From contig CALKVC010000250.1 in the NCBI GenBank assembly GCA_937996595.1, forward strand, positions 1 through 25,020: 25,020 nt of DNA. Reading direction: 5' to 3'. Below the pieces are notes generated by a model, which did not search any database, was not told the origin of the DNA, and saw nothing but the letters and a program-made list of their open reading frames with translations. The DNA comes from an uncultured Chitinophagaceae bacterium (GTDB lineage Bacteria > Bacteroidota > Bacteroidia > Chitinophagales > Chitinophagaceae). Made by a program: the position numbers and the translations under genes. Shown piece by piece: positions 16,359 through 24,101 of this stretch (the first letter of the stretch is position 1; each line of letters begins with the position of its first letter).

Positions 16359-17486
16359 CTACAGCAGCCCTTTTAACTTTTCTACTACAGCATCCACTTC
16401 CTCTTTTGTATTGTGTTTGCAGAAACTAAACCTTACTGTTACCTGGTTAGGGTTGTTGTTGATGGCCCTTATCACATGGCTTCCCTGTTCAGCGCCGGAA
16501 GTGCAGGCGCTTCCACCACTGGCACAAATATTATTGATATCCAGGTTAAACAGGATCATTTCAGATTTTTCTGTTTTCGGGAAACTTACACTTAATACCG
16601 TATAGAGGCTGTTACCCAGCACATCGCCATTGAAACCAACTCCTTTAATATGCTTTTTTAGTTGCTCGTGCATATAGTATTTCAGTGTACCGATATGAGC
16701 GCTGTCTGCTTCAAAATTTTCTGTTGCCATTTCCAGCGCTTTGGCGAATCCCACTATCCCGTATATATTTTCAGTTCCTGCACGCATGTTCCTTTCCTGC
16801 GAACCGCCATGCAGATAAGGTTTAATACGTATATTCTCATTGATATACAAAAGCCCCACTCCTTTTGGGCCGTGAAATTTATGCGCTGCGCCTGTAATGA
16901 AATGCACCGGCGTATTGCGCAGGTCAAATGGGAAATGACCTACCGTTTGCACCGTATCACTGTGAAATATGGCATTGTACAGCCGGCAGAGTTCACCCAC
17001 AGCCTGTATATCAAGCAGGTTTCCTATTTCATTATTGGCTTGCATCAGCGTAACCAGTGTTTTTTCTTCTGATGCGGCCAGCAGTTCCTCCAGGTTTTCC
17101 AGGTTAATATGCCCGTTGGGAAGCAGCTTTACATAGCTTACTTTAACAACGTCCATGTTATCAAGATACTCAACCGTATGGCTTACTGCATGATGTTCAA
17201 TCGGGGAAGTGATGATATGCCTGCAACCAAGGTCACGTATGGAAGCCTGGATAGCTGTATTGCTGCTCTCTGTTCCCCCGCTGGTAAAAAATATTTCCGC
17301 AGGATGGGCATTCAGGATCCTGGCCACAGATTTACGCGCCGTTTCAATGGCCATCCTGGTTTCCCTGCCATAAGAATAGATGGAAGATGGGTTACCGAAT
17401 TTATCGGTCATGTAAGGCATCATGGCTTCCAGCACCCGGGGATCGAGTTGCGTGGTGGCGGCATTGTCGAAATATATTCTTTCCAT
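16359..17486 (-). CDS. Cysteine desulfurase (NifS/IscS family)
   Basis: 375 residues, usual length for the family. Key PLP-enzyme residues are visible: H99 in IEHHAVSH (ring stacking), the Schiff-base lysine K203 in GAAHKFHGPKG, and the catalytic C328 in SACTSG on the mobile loop. The N-terminus YFDNAATTQLDP and GNPSS loop are classic. It removes sulfur from cysteine, giving alanine and an enzyme persulfide for Fe-S clusters, tRNA thiolation or similar. No iscU, sufE or thiolation gene lies next to it, so the acceptor is unknown. It lies 86 bp after glmM on the same strand and may share its transcript, although an inverted repeat sits between them. Confidence 0.95.
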   Translation of the reverse strand: MERIYFDNAATTQLDPRVLEAMMPYMTDKFGNPSSIYSYGRETRMAIETARKSVARILNAHPAEIFFTSGGTESSNTAIQASIRDLGCRHIITSPIEHHAVSHTVEYLDNMDVVKVSYVKLLPNGHINLENLEELLAASEEKTLVTLMQANNEIGNLLDIQAVGELCRLYNAIFHSDTVQTVGHFPFDLRNTPVHFITGAAHKFHGPKGVGLLYINENIRIKPYLHGGSQERNMRAGTENIYGIVGFAKALEMATENFEADSAHIGTLKYYMHEQLKKHIKGVGFNGDVLGNSLYTVLSVSFPKTEKSEMILFNLDINNICASGGSACTSGAEQGSHVIRAINNNPNQVTVRFSFCKHNTKEEVDAVVEKLKGLL

Positions 17487-17501
17487 AATAATTAGATTGA
17501 A

Positions 17502-17565
17502 ATTTCATGTTTGAATTATTATGTTTAGGGGTTGATGAACAAACCTCAAACTTCAAACATGAAAT
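17502..17565. repeat. Inverted repeat with heptamer-family core between glmM and the cysteine desulfurase gene
   Basis: ATTTCATGTTTGAA (17502-17515) is perfectly complementary to TTCAAACATGAAAT (17552-17565), a 14-bp stem around a 36-base loop. The right half includes CCTCAAACTTCAAAC (17544-17558), shared with the repeat array at 7655-7696. It lies 8 bp beyond the glmM stop codon. There is no T-tract on the minus strand after it, so it is not a standard intrinsic terminator. Confidence 0.7.
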
Positions 17566-17572
17566 CAATTTT

Positions 17573-18955
17573 TTACATAGCTTCTTTAATATCCTTCATA
17601 ATCCTTAAAGCAATATTGTTGGCTGTTGTTTCAAAATTACTTTCTGCATAAATCCTGATGATGGGTTCTGTATTGCTGGTACGCAGGTGAACCCAGTCAG
17701 TATCAAATTCAATCTTTAACCCGTCTTCTGTATTAACAGGGTGCGACTTATACTTGTCCCTTATCTTGTTAAAAACTTCATTCACATCCTTATCCTTATC
17801 CATGGTTATTTTATTCTTGCTCATGTAATAATCAGGATAACTGTTCCTCAGCTGTTTGATGCTTTTCCCGCTTTTTGCCAGGTGCGACAGGAATAAAGCG
17901 ATCCCGATCATGGCATCACGGCCATAATGCAGGCCGGGTACGATAATCCCTCCATTCCCTTCTCCGCCAATTACCGCCCCCACTTCTTTCATTTTACTTA
18001 CCACGTTCACTTCACCAACGGCACTTGCATGATATTCGCCCCCATGCTTAACCGTTATATCTTTCAATGCCCTGGTAGACGACATATTGCTTACCGTATT
18101 GCCTTTCTGCAAACCAAGCACATAATCAGCCACTGCCACCAGCGTATATTCTTCACCGAACATGCTTCCGTCTTCACAAACAAAGCAAAGCCGGTCAACA
18201 TCAGGGTCTACTGCTATGCCAAGCGACGCTTTCTGTTTAACCACTTCCTGGCTTAATCCAACCAGGTTTTCAGGCAATGGTTCGGGGTTATGGGCGAACT
18301 TACCGTTCAACTCCCCGTTCAGCAGGGTAAAATCCTTTACCCCAAGCGCTTCCAGCAATGGCGGAATAGCCAAAGCACCGGTGCTGTTGACTACATCAAC
18401 TACTATGCGAAAATTTGCTTTGGCAATAGCATTTCTGTCTACCCACTTGTTTTCCAGGATTGCATTGATATGCGCTTGCAGCATGCTGTTTTCAGCCTTA
18501 ATGCTGCCCAGTTCATCTACCGGCGCAAAACTGAACGCTTCATTTTCAGCCATTTCAAGTATAGCTTTACCTTCAGCGCCACTGATGAACTCCCCTTTAT
18601 GATTCAGCAGTTTCAAGGCATTCCATTCTTTTGGGTTATGGCTTGCCGTTAGTATGATTCCCCCATCAGCCTGCAGGAATGTCACCGCCATCTCAACCGT
18701 TGGCGTGGTACTGTAATCAAGGTCTATTACATCAATCCCCAGCGAAGAAAGGGTTGCAGCAACCAGGTTCTTAACCATCATACCACTGATACGCCCGTCG
18801 CGCCCGATAACCACCGTTACTTTTTTCCCGGTAACCGCCGTTAACCAGGTGCCGTATGCCGCCGTAAACTTAACAACATCAAGGGCAGTAAGGTTATCGT
18901 TGGTTTTTCCTCCAATGGTTCCCCGTATGCCGGAAATACTCTTTATCAAGGCCAT
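17573..18955 (-). CDS. glmM: Phosphoglucosamine mutase (phosphohexomutase family)
   Basis: 460 residues. The phosphoserine loop is TASHNP with S105, the metal-binding loop is DPDVDR (D250, D252, D254), and the C-terminal phosphate-binding motif is RTSNTEPIIRIYAE. These are hallmarks of alpha-D-phosphohexomutases. In Bacteroidota this length and type is usually assigned to GlmM, converting glucosamine-6-phosphate to glucosamine-1-phosphate for UDP-GlcNAc, peptidoglycan and LPS. A phosphomannomutase or phosphoglucomutase role cannot be excluded from motifs alone. A TATATTTG promoter box lies 22 bp upstream. It is divergent from the methyltransferase and leads the minus-strand pair with the cysteine desulfurase. 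Confidence 0.9.
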   Translation of the reverse strand: MALIKSISGIRGTIGGKTNDNLTALDVVKFTAAYGTWLTAVTGKKVTVVIGRDGRISGMMVKNLVAATLSSLGIDVIDLDYSTTPTVEMAVTFLQADGGIILTASHNPKEWNALKLLNHKGEFISGAEGKAILEMAENEAFSFAPVDELGSIKAENSMLQAHINAILENKWVDRNAIAKANFRIVVDVVNSTGALAIPPLLEALGVKDFTLLNGELNGKFAHNPEPLPENLVGLSQEVVKQKASLGIAVDPDVDRLCFVCEDGSMFGEEYTLVAVADYVLGLQKGNTVSNMSSTRALKDITVKHGGEYHASAVGEVNVVSKMKEVGAVIGGEGNGGIIVPGLHYGRDAMIGIALFLSHLAKSGKSIKQLRNSYPDYYMSKNKITMDKDKDVNEVFNKIRDKYKSHPVNTEDGLKIEFDTDWVHLRTSNTEPIIRIYAESNFETTANNIALRIMKDIKEAM

Positions 18956-18976
18956 GTAGTGCTATTTTTAAGTTTG

Positions 18977-18984
18977 CAAATATA
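18977..18984 (-). promoter_or_regulatory. Putative glmM -7 box (TATATTTG)
   Basis: On the minus strand TATATTTG matches TAnnTTTG. A start near 18973 would give a leader of about 18 bases before the glmM ATG. No clear -33 TTG is present. Confidence 0.5.
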
Positions 18985-19009
18985 GTAAAGAGTTGGGAGA
19001 GTAAGGGCG

Positions 19010-19058
19010 GGATGAGGGATGCAGGAGACAGGATGCAGGATACAGGATGATGGATTTT
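19010..19058. repeat. Heptamer tandem repeat (GGATGCA family)
   Basis: Seven consecutive 7-bp units: GGATGAG (19010), GGATGCA (19017), GGAGACA (19024), GGATGCA (19031), GGATACA (19038), GGATGAT (19045), GGATTTT (19052). Unlike the other arrays in this window it lies in a divergent intergenic region, between the glmM and methyltransferase promoters. Confidence 0.82.
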
Positions 19059-19080
19059 ACTGACATCCAATGCTGATACA

Positions 19081-19121
19081 TGCAATTATTTTATTGCAAG
19101 AAGCAATAACTATTAACTTTG
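19081..19121 (+). promoter_or_regulatory. Methyltransferase promoter with overlapping dyads
   Basis: TTG (19094-19096) and TAACTTTG (19114-19121) are 17 bp apart, a good match to the Bacteroidota promoter pattern. The TTG lies inside two overlapping dyads: TGCAAT (19081-19086) with ATTGCA (19093-19098), and TTATTGC (19091-19097) with GCAATAA (19103-19109). These could be an operator. The ATG follows only 4 bp after the -7 box, so the mRNA would be leaderless or nearly so. Confidence 0.5.
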
Positions 19122-19125
19122 CCGG

Positions 19126-19869
19126 ATGCAATCATGGTTCAAAGACTGGTTCAATTCTCCATATTATCACCAGTTATATTTTAACAGGGATGAAACGGAA
19201 GCGGCAGCGTTCATCAACAAACTGATTGAATACCTGAAACCCGGGCCGGGTACCTATATGCTGGATGTAGCCTGCGGTAAAGGAAGGCATGCCCTGCAAC
19301 TGGCAAATAAGGGGTTTGATGTAACCGGGATAGACCTTAGTGAAGACAGTATAAAAGAAGCGTTGACATTTGAATGCGATAACCTGCATTTTTACCAGCA
19401 CGATATGCGGCTCCCTTTCCGGGTAAACTATTATGATTATGCCTTTAACTTTTTTACCAGTTTCGGGTATTTCCAAACCCAACGGGAAAACGACAACGCC
19501 ATCAGGACTATTGCCCAATCTCTAAAACCATCCGGTACATTCGTTATGGATTACCTGAATGTTCATTATGCGGAAGACCACCTGGTGCACCGATCTGAAA
19601 AAACGATAGACGGCGTTAATTTTATCATAACCAAATGGCACGATGAAACCCATTTTTTTAAAAAAATAATGGTGGAAGACGAAAAGCTGGTAGAACCGCT
19701 CGTATTCACTGAAAAAGTTTCCAAATTCACCATTGGCGATTTCACCGACATGTTTGCTTACCAGGGATTGCAGATTAAAGAAGTGTTTGGTGATTACAAT
19801 TTCTCCGGTTATTCCATCAATAAATCACCCAGGCTGGTCATGATCGCACAAAAATCTGAGAAGAAATAA
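19126..19869 (+). CDS. Class I SAM-dependent methyltransferase
   Basis: 247 residues. The SAM-binding motif I is MLDVACGKGRHALQLA (about residues 45-60), with the acidic end of strand two in VTGIDLSEDS (D70) and a motif-IV-like FNFFTSFGYF. The N-terminus WFKDWFNSPYYHQLYFNRDE is typical of a Bacteroidota subgroup whose substrate is unknown to me. A cytoplasmic small-molecule or macromolecule methyltransferase is all that can be said. The start at 19126 fits the conserved N-terminus; its promoter -7 box ends only 4 bp upstream. It is divergent from glmM and converges on the sulfatase-fold gene with a 34-bp gap and no clear terminator. Confidence 0.9.
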   Translation: MQSWFKDWFNSPYYHQLYFNRDETEAAAFINKLIEYLKPGPGTYMLDVACGKGRHALQLANKGFDVTGIDLSEDSIKEALTFECDNLHFYQHDMRLPFRVNYYDYAFNFFTSFGYFQTQRENDNAIRTIAQSLKPSGTFVMDYLNVHYAEDHLVHRSEKTIDGVNFIITKWHDETHFFKKIMVEDEKLVEPLVFTEKVSKFTIGDFTDMFAYQGLQIKEVFGDYNFSGYSINKSPRLVMIAQKSEKK

Positions 19870-19903
19870 ACTTCAGGGAAAATAAAAAATATCTCTACTT
19901 TAC

Positions 19904-21895
19904 TTACCGGTTATTCCTGTTATTGACCAGCATCCAGCGGGCTGTTTCATAGATTGCTGAAGTGAGTTCCGACATTTGTTTTTTTGCCGAATCAACCTGA
20001 GCAGCCGATAATGCCGGAAGGCCGTCTTTTACCGGCACCAGTTCATCTTTGCTGAAACGGATGTTTTTCCGGTAAAAATAATTTTCACCTACCAAACCAA
20101 TCCATCCTGGTGCATGATATATAATAAATGCAGCGTGCTCCTTTTTTGATTTATCCAGCAAATCGCGGCCCAGTGTACTGTTGCTGTATGGCTGTTGCAG
20201 CATGCCGGCAATGGTTGGCAGGATGTCTATCTGCGATACCGGCTCCTTGTGTATTGCGGGGCTCAGCAATGAAGGGGCATAAAACAACAGGGGAACATGC
20301 TCATCCGCCAGTCGCTGTTCTGTCCATGCTTTGGGATATAAGGCTGCTGTGTTTCCCTCCAGCCCATGGTCGCCCACAAATACAAAAATTGTATTTTGGA
20401 AATAAGATTCCTTAGCGGCTGCATCCATAAACTTACGGTAACAATAATCCGTATACGCAAAAGCATTATATTCTTCCTGCGATTCAAAACCATATTTTTT
20501 AAGTTCTTCCACCGGAATCATTTTACGCACAAAATCACTGTCTTCTTCCGGAATGTTGAAAGGCCGGTGGTTATCTGCTGTCTGTATGATTGTGAAAAAT
20601 GGCTTATCCTGTTTACGTAAAACGCTATTGGCTTCCAGGAATAAATTCTTATCGCTGATGCCCCATACATTTATTTTTTTTGCCTGGTAACTGCCTTCTT
20701 CATAAATGTTTACCCCGTGAATATTCTTCACCAGCCCGTTGAAATTATTGAACTGGCTCCTGCCACCGATGAAATAAAATTTTTCGTATCCCTCAAAATC
20801 ATTGATGATGGTACGCTGGCTGATGCTTGCTTCATTCCGGGTGGCAAATTTGCCCAGTTGCACATCCGGCGTACCGGTAAGAATGGCAAATACCCCCCTG
20901 GCCGTTCCAAAACTGGGTGAAAAACATCTTTCAAAAAAAATACCCTTTTTAGTGAGGCTGTCAAAATAAGGTGTGCTGTTTAACGGGTTACCGCTCATTG
21001 AACTTTTATACATGCTGAAACTTTCGCAGATAACAAGCACAATGTTAGGCTGGCTTTCCAGTGCCCGGCTGCCGGGATGGATCAACCTTGTATAATTACC
21101 CGGCCCGGGCCTCGTTGCCGTCTGCTTCAGGTTAAGGAATTCTGCCATCCTGGGAAAATATTCCTTTGCCCGGTTGTTGTAATCCGGATCCCTGAAACGC
21201 AGCGTAGTAAAAAAATTCTGGAACGGGTTCAACGCCAGGTTGCTCTTGAATTCATCATTCAAATTAAATGCACGGAAGAAATCCAATGGCTTAAGTGTTA
21301 AGAAACCATACATGAACCATCCCAGCAATAGCAAGGCAATGATATGCCAACGGCGCCGGTATGAAAACTTATGGATATTCTGGTTACGGTCAGATACTTC
21401 CACATGCGTTCGCCTGAACATCCATGTCATCATTAATACAGCACCAAATAAACCGATCAGGATCCAGATTATCGGGTAGCTCTGCCTAACCATCTGCAGG
21501 CTCTCCCGCGGATCTTCTGCAAAAATCAATGCATCGGCATTCAGCCTGGCATTAATGTATGCGAACTGGCCAAAATCAGCTCCGTAAAAAAACAATACCA
21601 GTAAGGTGAGGATACCGAGGTAGATTGTCCAGAATTTTTTCTGACGTTCACTGTAAAACGGGGAACATTTAGGATAGGTGGAACACAGGGCGATGGGAAA
21701 AAGAATAAAAGCGATCCAACGAAGGTCGTATTTTAACCCAAGCCAGAATGATGGCAGCAATTCCATGATGCCGGTTTGGGCAGGTTTGAAAAATACTACC
21801 GTGGCAACCCTGAACGCAGTAAAAATAAACAGGTAGATCAAAAACAATTTTACCAGCCATTGGATTGTTTTTGAAACCCGCCACTGTATAAGCAT
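19904..21895 (-). CDS. LTA-synthase-like sulfatase-fold membrane enzyme (paralogue A)
   Basis: 663 residues. The N-terminal part has about five membrane helices (roughly 12-34, 56-75, 90-108, 141-161, 183-201). The C-terminal alkaline-phosphatase/sulfatase-fold domain starts near residue 283 and has the metal and nucleophile residues E291 (VICESFSMYKS), T331 (FGTARG), H443 (QTADNHRPF) and D509-H510 (VGDHGLEG). In LtaS-type enzymes the threonine is the nucleophile that takes phosphoglycerol from phosphatidylglycerol. A Gram-negative host has no lipoteichoic acid, so the acceptor is more likely a periplasmic glycan or lipid (inference). It is 42 bp downstream of its tandem paralogue B; a TAnnTTTG box overlaps the end of B. 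Confidence 0.92.
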   Translation of the reverse strand: MLIQWRVSKTIQWLVKLFLIYLFIFTAFRVATVVFFKPAQTGIMELLPSFWLGLKYDLRWIAFILFPIALCSTYPKCSPFYSERQKKFWTIYLGILTLLVLFFYGADFGQFAYINARLNADALIFAEDPRESLQMVRQSYPIIWILIGLFGAVLMMTWMFRRTHVEVSDRNQNIHKFSYRRRWHIIALLLLGWFMYGFLTLKPLDFFRAFNLNDEFKSNLALNPFQNFFTTLRFRDPDYNNRAKEYFPRMAEFLNLKQTATRPGPGNYTRLIHPGSRALESQPNIVLVICESFSMYKSSMSGNPLNSTPYFDSLTKKGIFFERCFSPSFGTARGVFAILTGTPDVQLGKFATRNEASISQRTIINDFEGYEKFYFIGGRSQFNNFNGLVKNIHGVNIYEEGSYQAKKINVWGISDKNLFLEANSVLRKQDKPFFTIIQTADNHRPFNIPEEDSDFVRKMIPVEELKKYGFESQEEYNAFAYTDYCYRKFMDAAAKESYFQNTIFVFVGDHGLEGNTAALYPKAWTEQRLADEHVPLLFYAPSLLSPAIHKEPVSQIDILPTIAGMLQQPYSNSTLGRDLLDKSKKEHAAFIIYHAPGWIGLVGENYFYRKNIRFSKDELVPVKDGLPALSAAQVDSAKKQMSELTSAIYETARWMLVNNRNNR

Positions 21896-21932
21896 ATTGT
21901 ATTACCCTCTTTTTTTATGATAAGTTAGCCGG

Positions 21933-21940
21933 CAAAGTTA
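21933..21940 (-). promoter_or_regulatory. Putative internal promoter of paralogue A (TAACTTTG)
   Basis: On the minus strand TAACTTTG matches TAnnTTTG. Its first three bases are the TAA stop codon of paralogue B. A start near 21929 would give a 34-base leader for paralogue A. The nearest upstream TTTG is 24 bp away, longer than usual. Confidence 0.4.
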
Positions 21941-23947
21941 ATTTTTCTTTCTATTGTTAAGGAGCAAATATTTGGCTGTTTCGTACCATGCTTCGGTTAG
22001 TGTTGCCATTGCCTTTTTTACACTATCTGTTTCTGCAGAAGGGATCAATGCATCATCATGAATAACAGAAACCAATTCTTTCTTCCCTGTTTTAATATCT
22101 TCCAGGAAATAATAACGGTCAGATACAAGTCCGATCGTTTTCAAATCATGGTCTATGATAAAAGCATATCTGGTACCGGAAGCTGCACTATCTGTTACCG
22201 GTAGCTGCTTTTCAAACAGGTTTCTTCCAAATGTATTATTCCGGTAAGGTATTTTTGCAATGGCTGCTATGGAAGGAAGTACGTCAACCTGTGAACATAC
22301 CTCATTTACCCTTTTTGCTTTCAGGCTGGCCGGCCAGTAAAACAACAGGGGAACATGTTCGCAGGTTAACCCTTTACTGGTATAAGCCTTGGGCAACAGG
22401 CTTCCGGCATTGCCCCTGATGCCATGATCTCCGATAAATACAAACAATGTGTTGCTGAAATATTTTTCCTTACCGGCAGCTTCCATGAATTTCCGGTAGC
22501 AGTAATCCGTATACCGGAATGCATTCAGTTCTTCATTGTTCTCAAAACCGTTTTTTTTGAGTGTCGCATCCGGCAGGTTCACAAATGTAAAATCCTGCCT
22601 GTCTTCTTCCGGAATGGTGAAAGGCCGGTGATTATCTGCCGTTTGTATGATGGCAAAAAATGGTTTTTCCTGCCTGCTCAATATGCCATTGGCTTCCAGG
22701 AATAAATTCTTATCGCTGATGCCCCACACATCCACTTTCTTTGCCTTAAAATCGTCTTGCGAATAAATGCGCAACCCGTTAATATTGTTAGATAACAGGC
22801 CCTGGATATTAGCCCATGTAGGATTTCCGCCAAGAAAATAAAACCGCTCATAACCGTTAAAATCGTTGATGATGGTATGCTGGTCCACTACATTCGGATT
22901 GCGGCTTGCCGTACTGGGGCTTTCCACATCCGGCGTTCCGGTAATGGTTGCCCAAACACCCCTGGCAGTGCCAAAAGCCGGGGTAAAACAGCGATCGAAA
23001 AATACACCGCTGGCACATAGCTGGTCAAAATAAGGCGTAGTATTCAGCGGATTGCCATGTGAACTGCTTTTATACGCACTGAAACTTTCACAAATGACCA
23101 GTATAACATTTGGCTTTTTGATAAATGTGTCGGTTGGTATGTAATTCCTTTCAAAATTCAATGTTTCAATGTTGGGATTGGGTACATCCAGGTAAGCTGA
23201 CATCAGTGGGTAATGCGCTTTCAGTTTTTGCTTATCATACCCGGAATGTTTGAAATTCAATGTGCTGAAAAAACTCTGGAAAGGATTAAGCGCCGTATTC
23301 GCTTTAAAATCATCGGCAAATGTAAACGCATCGCTCCACCGCAATGGAAACTGGCCAAATTTGCCAAATGTAAGTGCACCCAGCAATAATACAAATAACA
23401 GGTAATAGCCGGTTATTTCTTTCACGCCAGCGGCAGGCCTGTCTTTACCGGTGATGCTTACCAGCAACCGTTTGTGCAACCAGCCAAAAAAGGCAGCCAA
23501 AACGATGAGTATACCGGCAATGGTAAATAACGGGTAGGATTCAAACATCATATTGAATGAAATACCGGCATCCTGTAAAAAGTTAAGCACCGATGCATTC
23601 AGCCGCTGCTTCAGGTAATCGTAATGGTAAAAATCAGCACCCAGGAAAATAAGCACGGTAATAAAAACAATCAATATTAATATATTCCAAAACGGGATGG
23701 ATTTATTGTTCTTAACCGGGTTTAAGAAAGGAAGGCTGCAGAGCAGTAAGGTTCCGAGGCCAAACATGGAAACGAATTTGGCATCAAACCGCAATCCCAG
23801 TAAAAAAGCAGAACCACTGAACGGGCGGTGTTCACCCCGGTAATGAAAGAAAAAAAACAGCCTGTATATGGAAAGGGTTACCAGGAAGATAAGCATCACT
23901 GAAAAAACCCACCTGATAAGCCTGGGAATCCTGTTTACAAAACCCAT
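21938..23947 (-). CDS. LTA-synthase-like sulfatase-fold membrane enzyme (paralogue B)
   Basis: 669 residues with the same layout as paralogue A. About five membrane helices lie in the first 195 residues (roughly 12-34, 55-75, 88-105, 139-157, 179-196). The catalytic domain follows from about 278: E287 (VICESFSAYKS), T327 (FGTARG), H440 (QTADNHRPF) and D507-H508 (IGDHGIRG). Long blocks such as WGISDKNLFLEAN and NPLN(S/T)TPYFD are shared with A, so a tandem duplication is clear. The first 200 residues and the linker before the catalytic domain have diverged more. It probably transfers a phospho-headgroup in the periplasm; substrate unknown. It is divergent from the PAP2 gene across 154 bp. Confidence 0.92.
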   Translation of the reverse strand: MGFVNRIPRLIRWVFSVMLIFLVTLSIYRLFFFFHYRGEHRPFSGSAFLLGLRFDAKFVSMFGLGTLLLCSLPFLNPVKNNKSIPFWNILILIVFITVLIFLGADFYHYDYLKQRLNASVLNFLQDAGISFNMMFESYPLFTIAGILIVLAAFFGWLHKRLLVSITGKDRPAAGVKEITGYYLLFVLLLGALTFGKFGQFPLRWSDAFTFADDFKANTALNPFQSFFSTLNFKHSGYDKQKLKAHYPLMSAYLDVPNPNIETLNFERNYIPTDTFIKKPNVILVICESFSAYKSSSHGNPLNTTPYFDQLCASGVFFDRCFTPAFGTARGVWATITGTPDVESPSTASRNPNVVDQHTIINDFNGYERFYFLGGNPTWANIQGLLSNNINGLRIYSQDDFKAKKVDVWGISDKNLFLEANGILSRQEKPFFAIIQTADNHRPFTIPEEDRQDFTFVNLPDATLKKNGFENNEELNAFRYTDYCYRKFMEAAGKEKYFSNTLFVFIGDHGIRGNAGSLLPKAYTSKGLTCEHVPLLFYWPASLKAKRVNEVCSQVDVLPSIAAIAKIPYRNNTFGRNLFEKQLPVTDSAASGTRYAFIIDHDLKTIGLVSDRYYFLEDIKTGKKELVSVIHDDALIPSAETDSVKKAMATLTEAWYETAKYLLLNNRKKN

Positions 23948-24064
23948 GTATATTATTTTAAGCAGCCGCTAAATTAGATTAATTATTTTTGAGGCTTATT
24001 TATATTAACCAATATTAAACAATCTGAAAACGAAACAGGCCCTTATGCCGGTGATACGCTGATT

Positions 24065-24081
24065 TATATAATGGTTATATA
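24065..24081. promoter_or_regulatory. AT-rich dyad between paralogue B and the PAP2 gene
   Basis: TATATAA (24065-24071) and TTATATA (24075-24081) form a perfect 7-bp dyad with a 3-bp spacer, 20 bp before the PAP2 start codon in a divergent promoter region. It could be an operator or simply AT-rich promoter DNA. Confidence 0.25.
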
Positions 24082-24101
24082 TAGTAAATTGTTATTCATA
24101 C

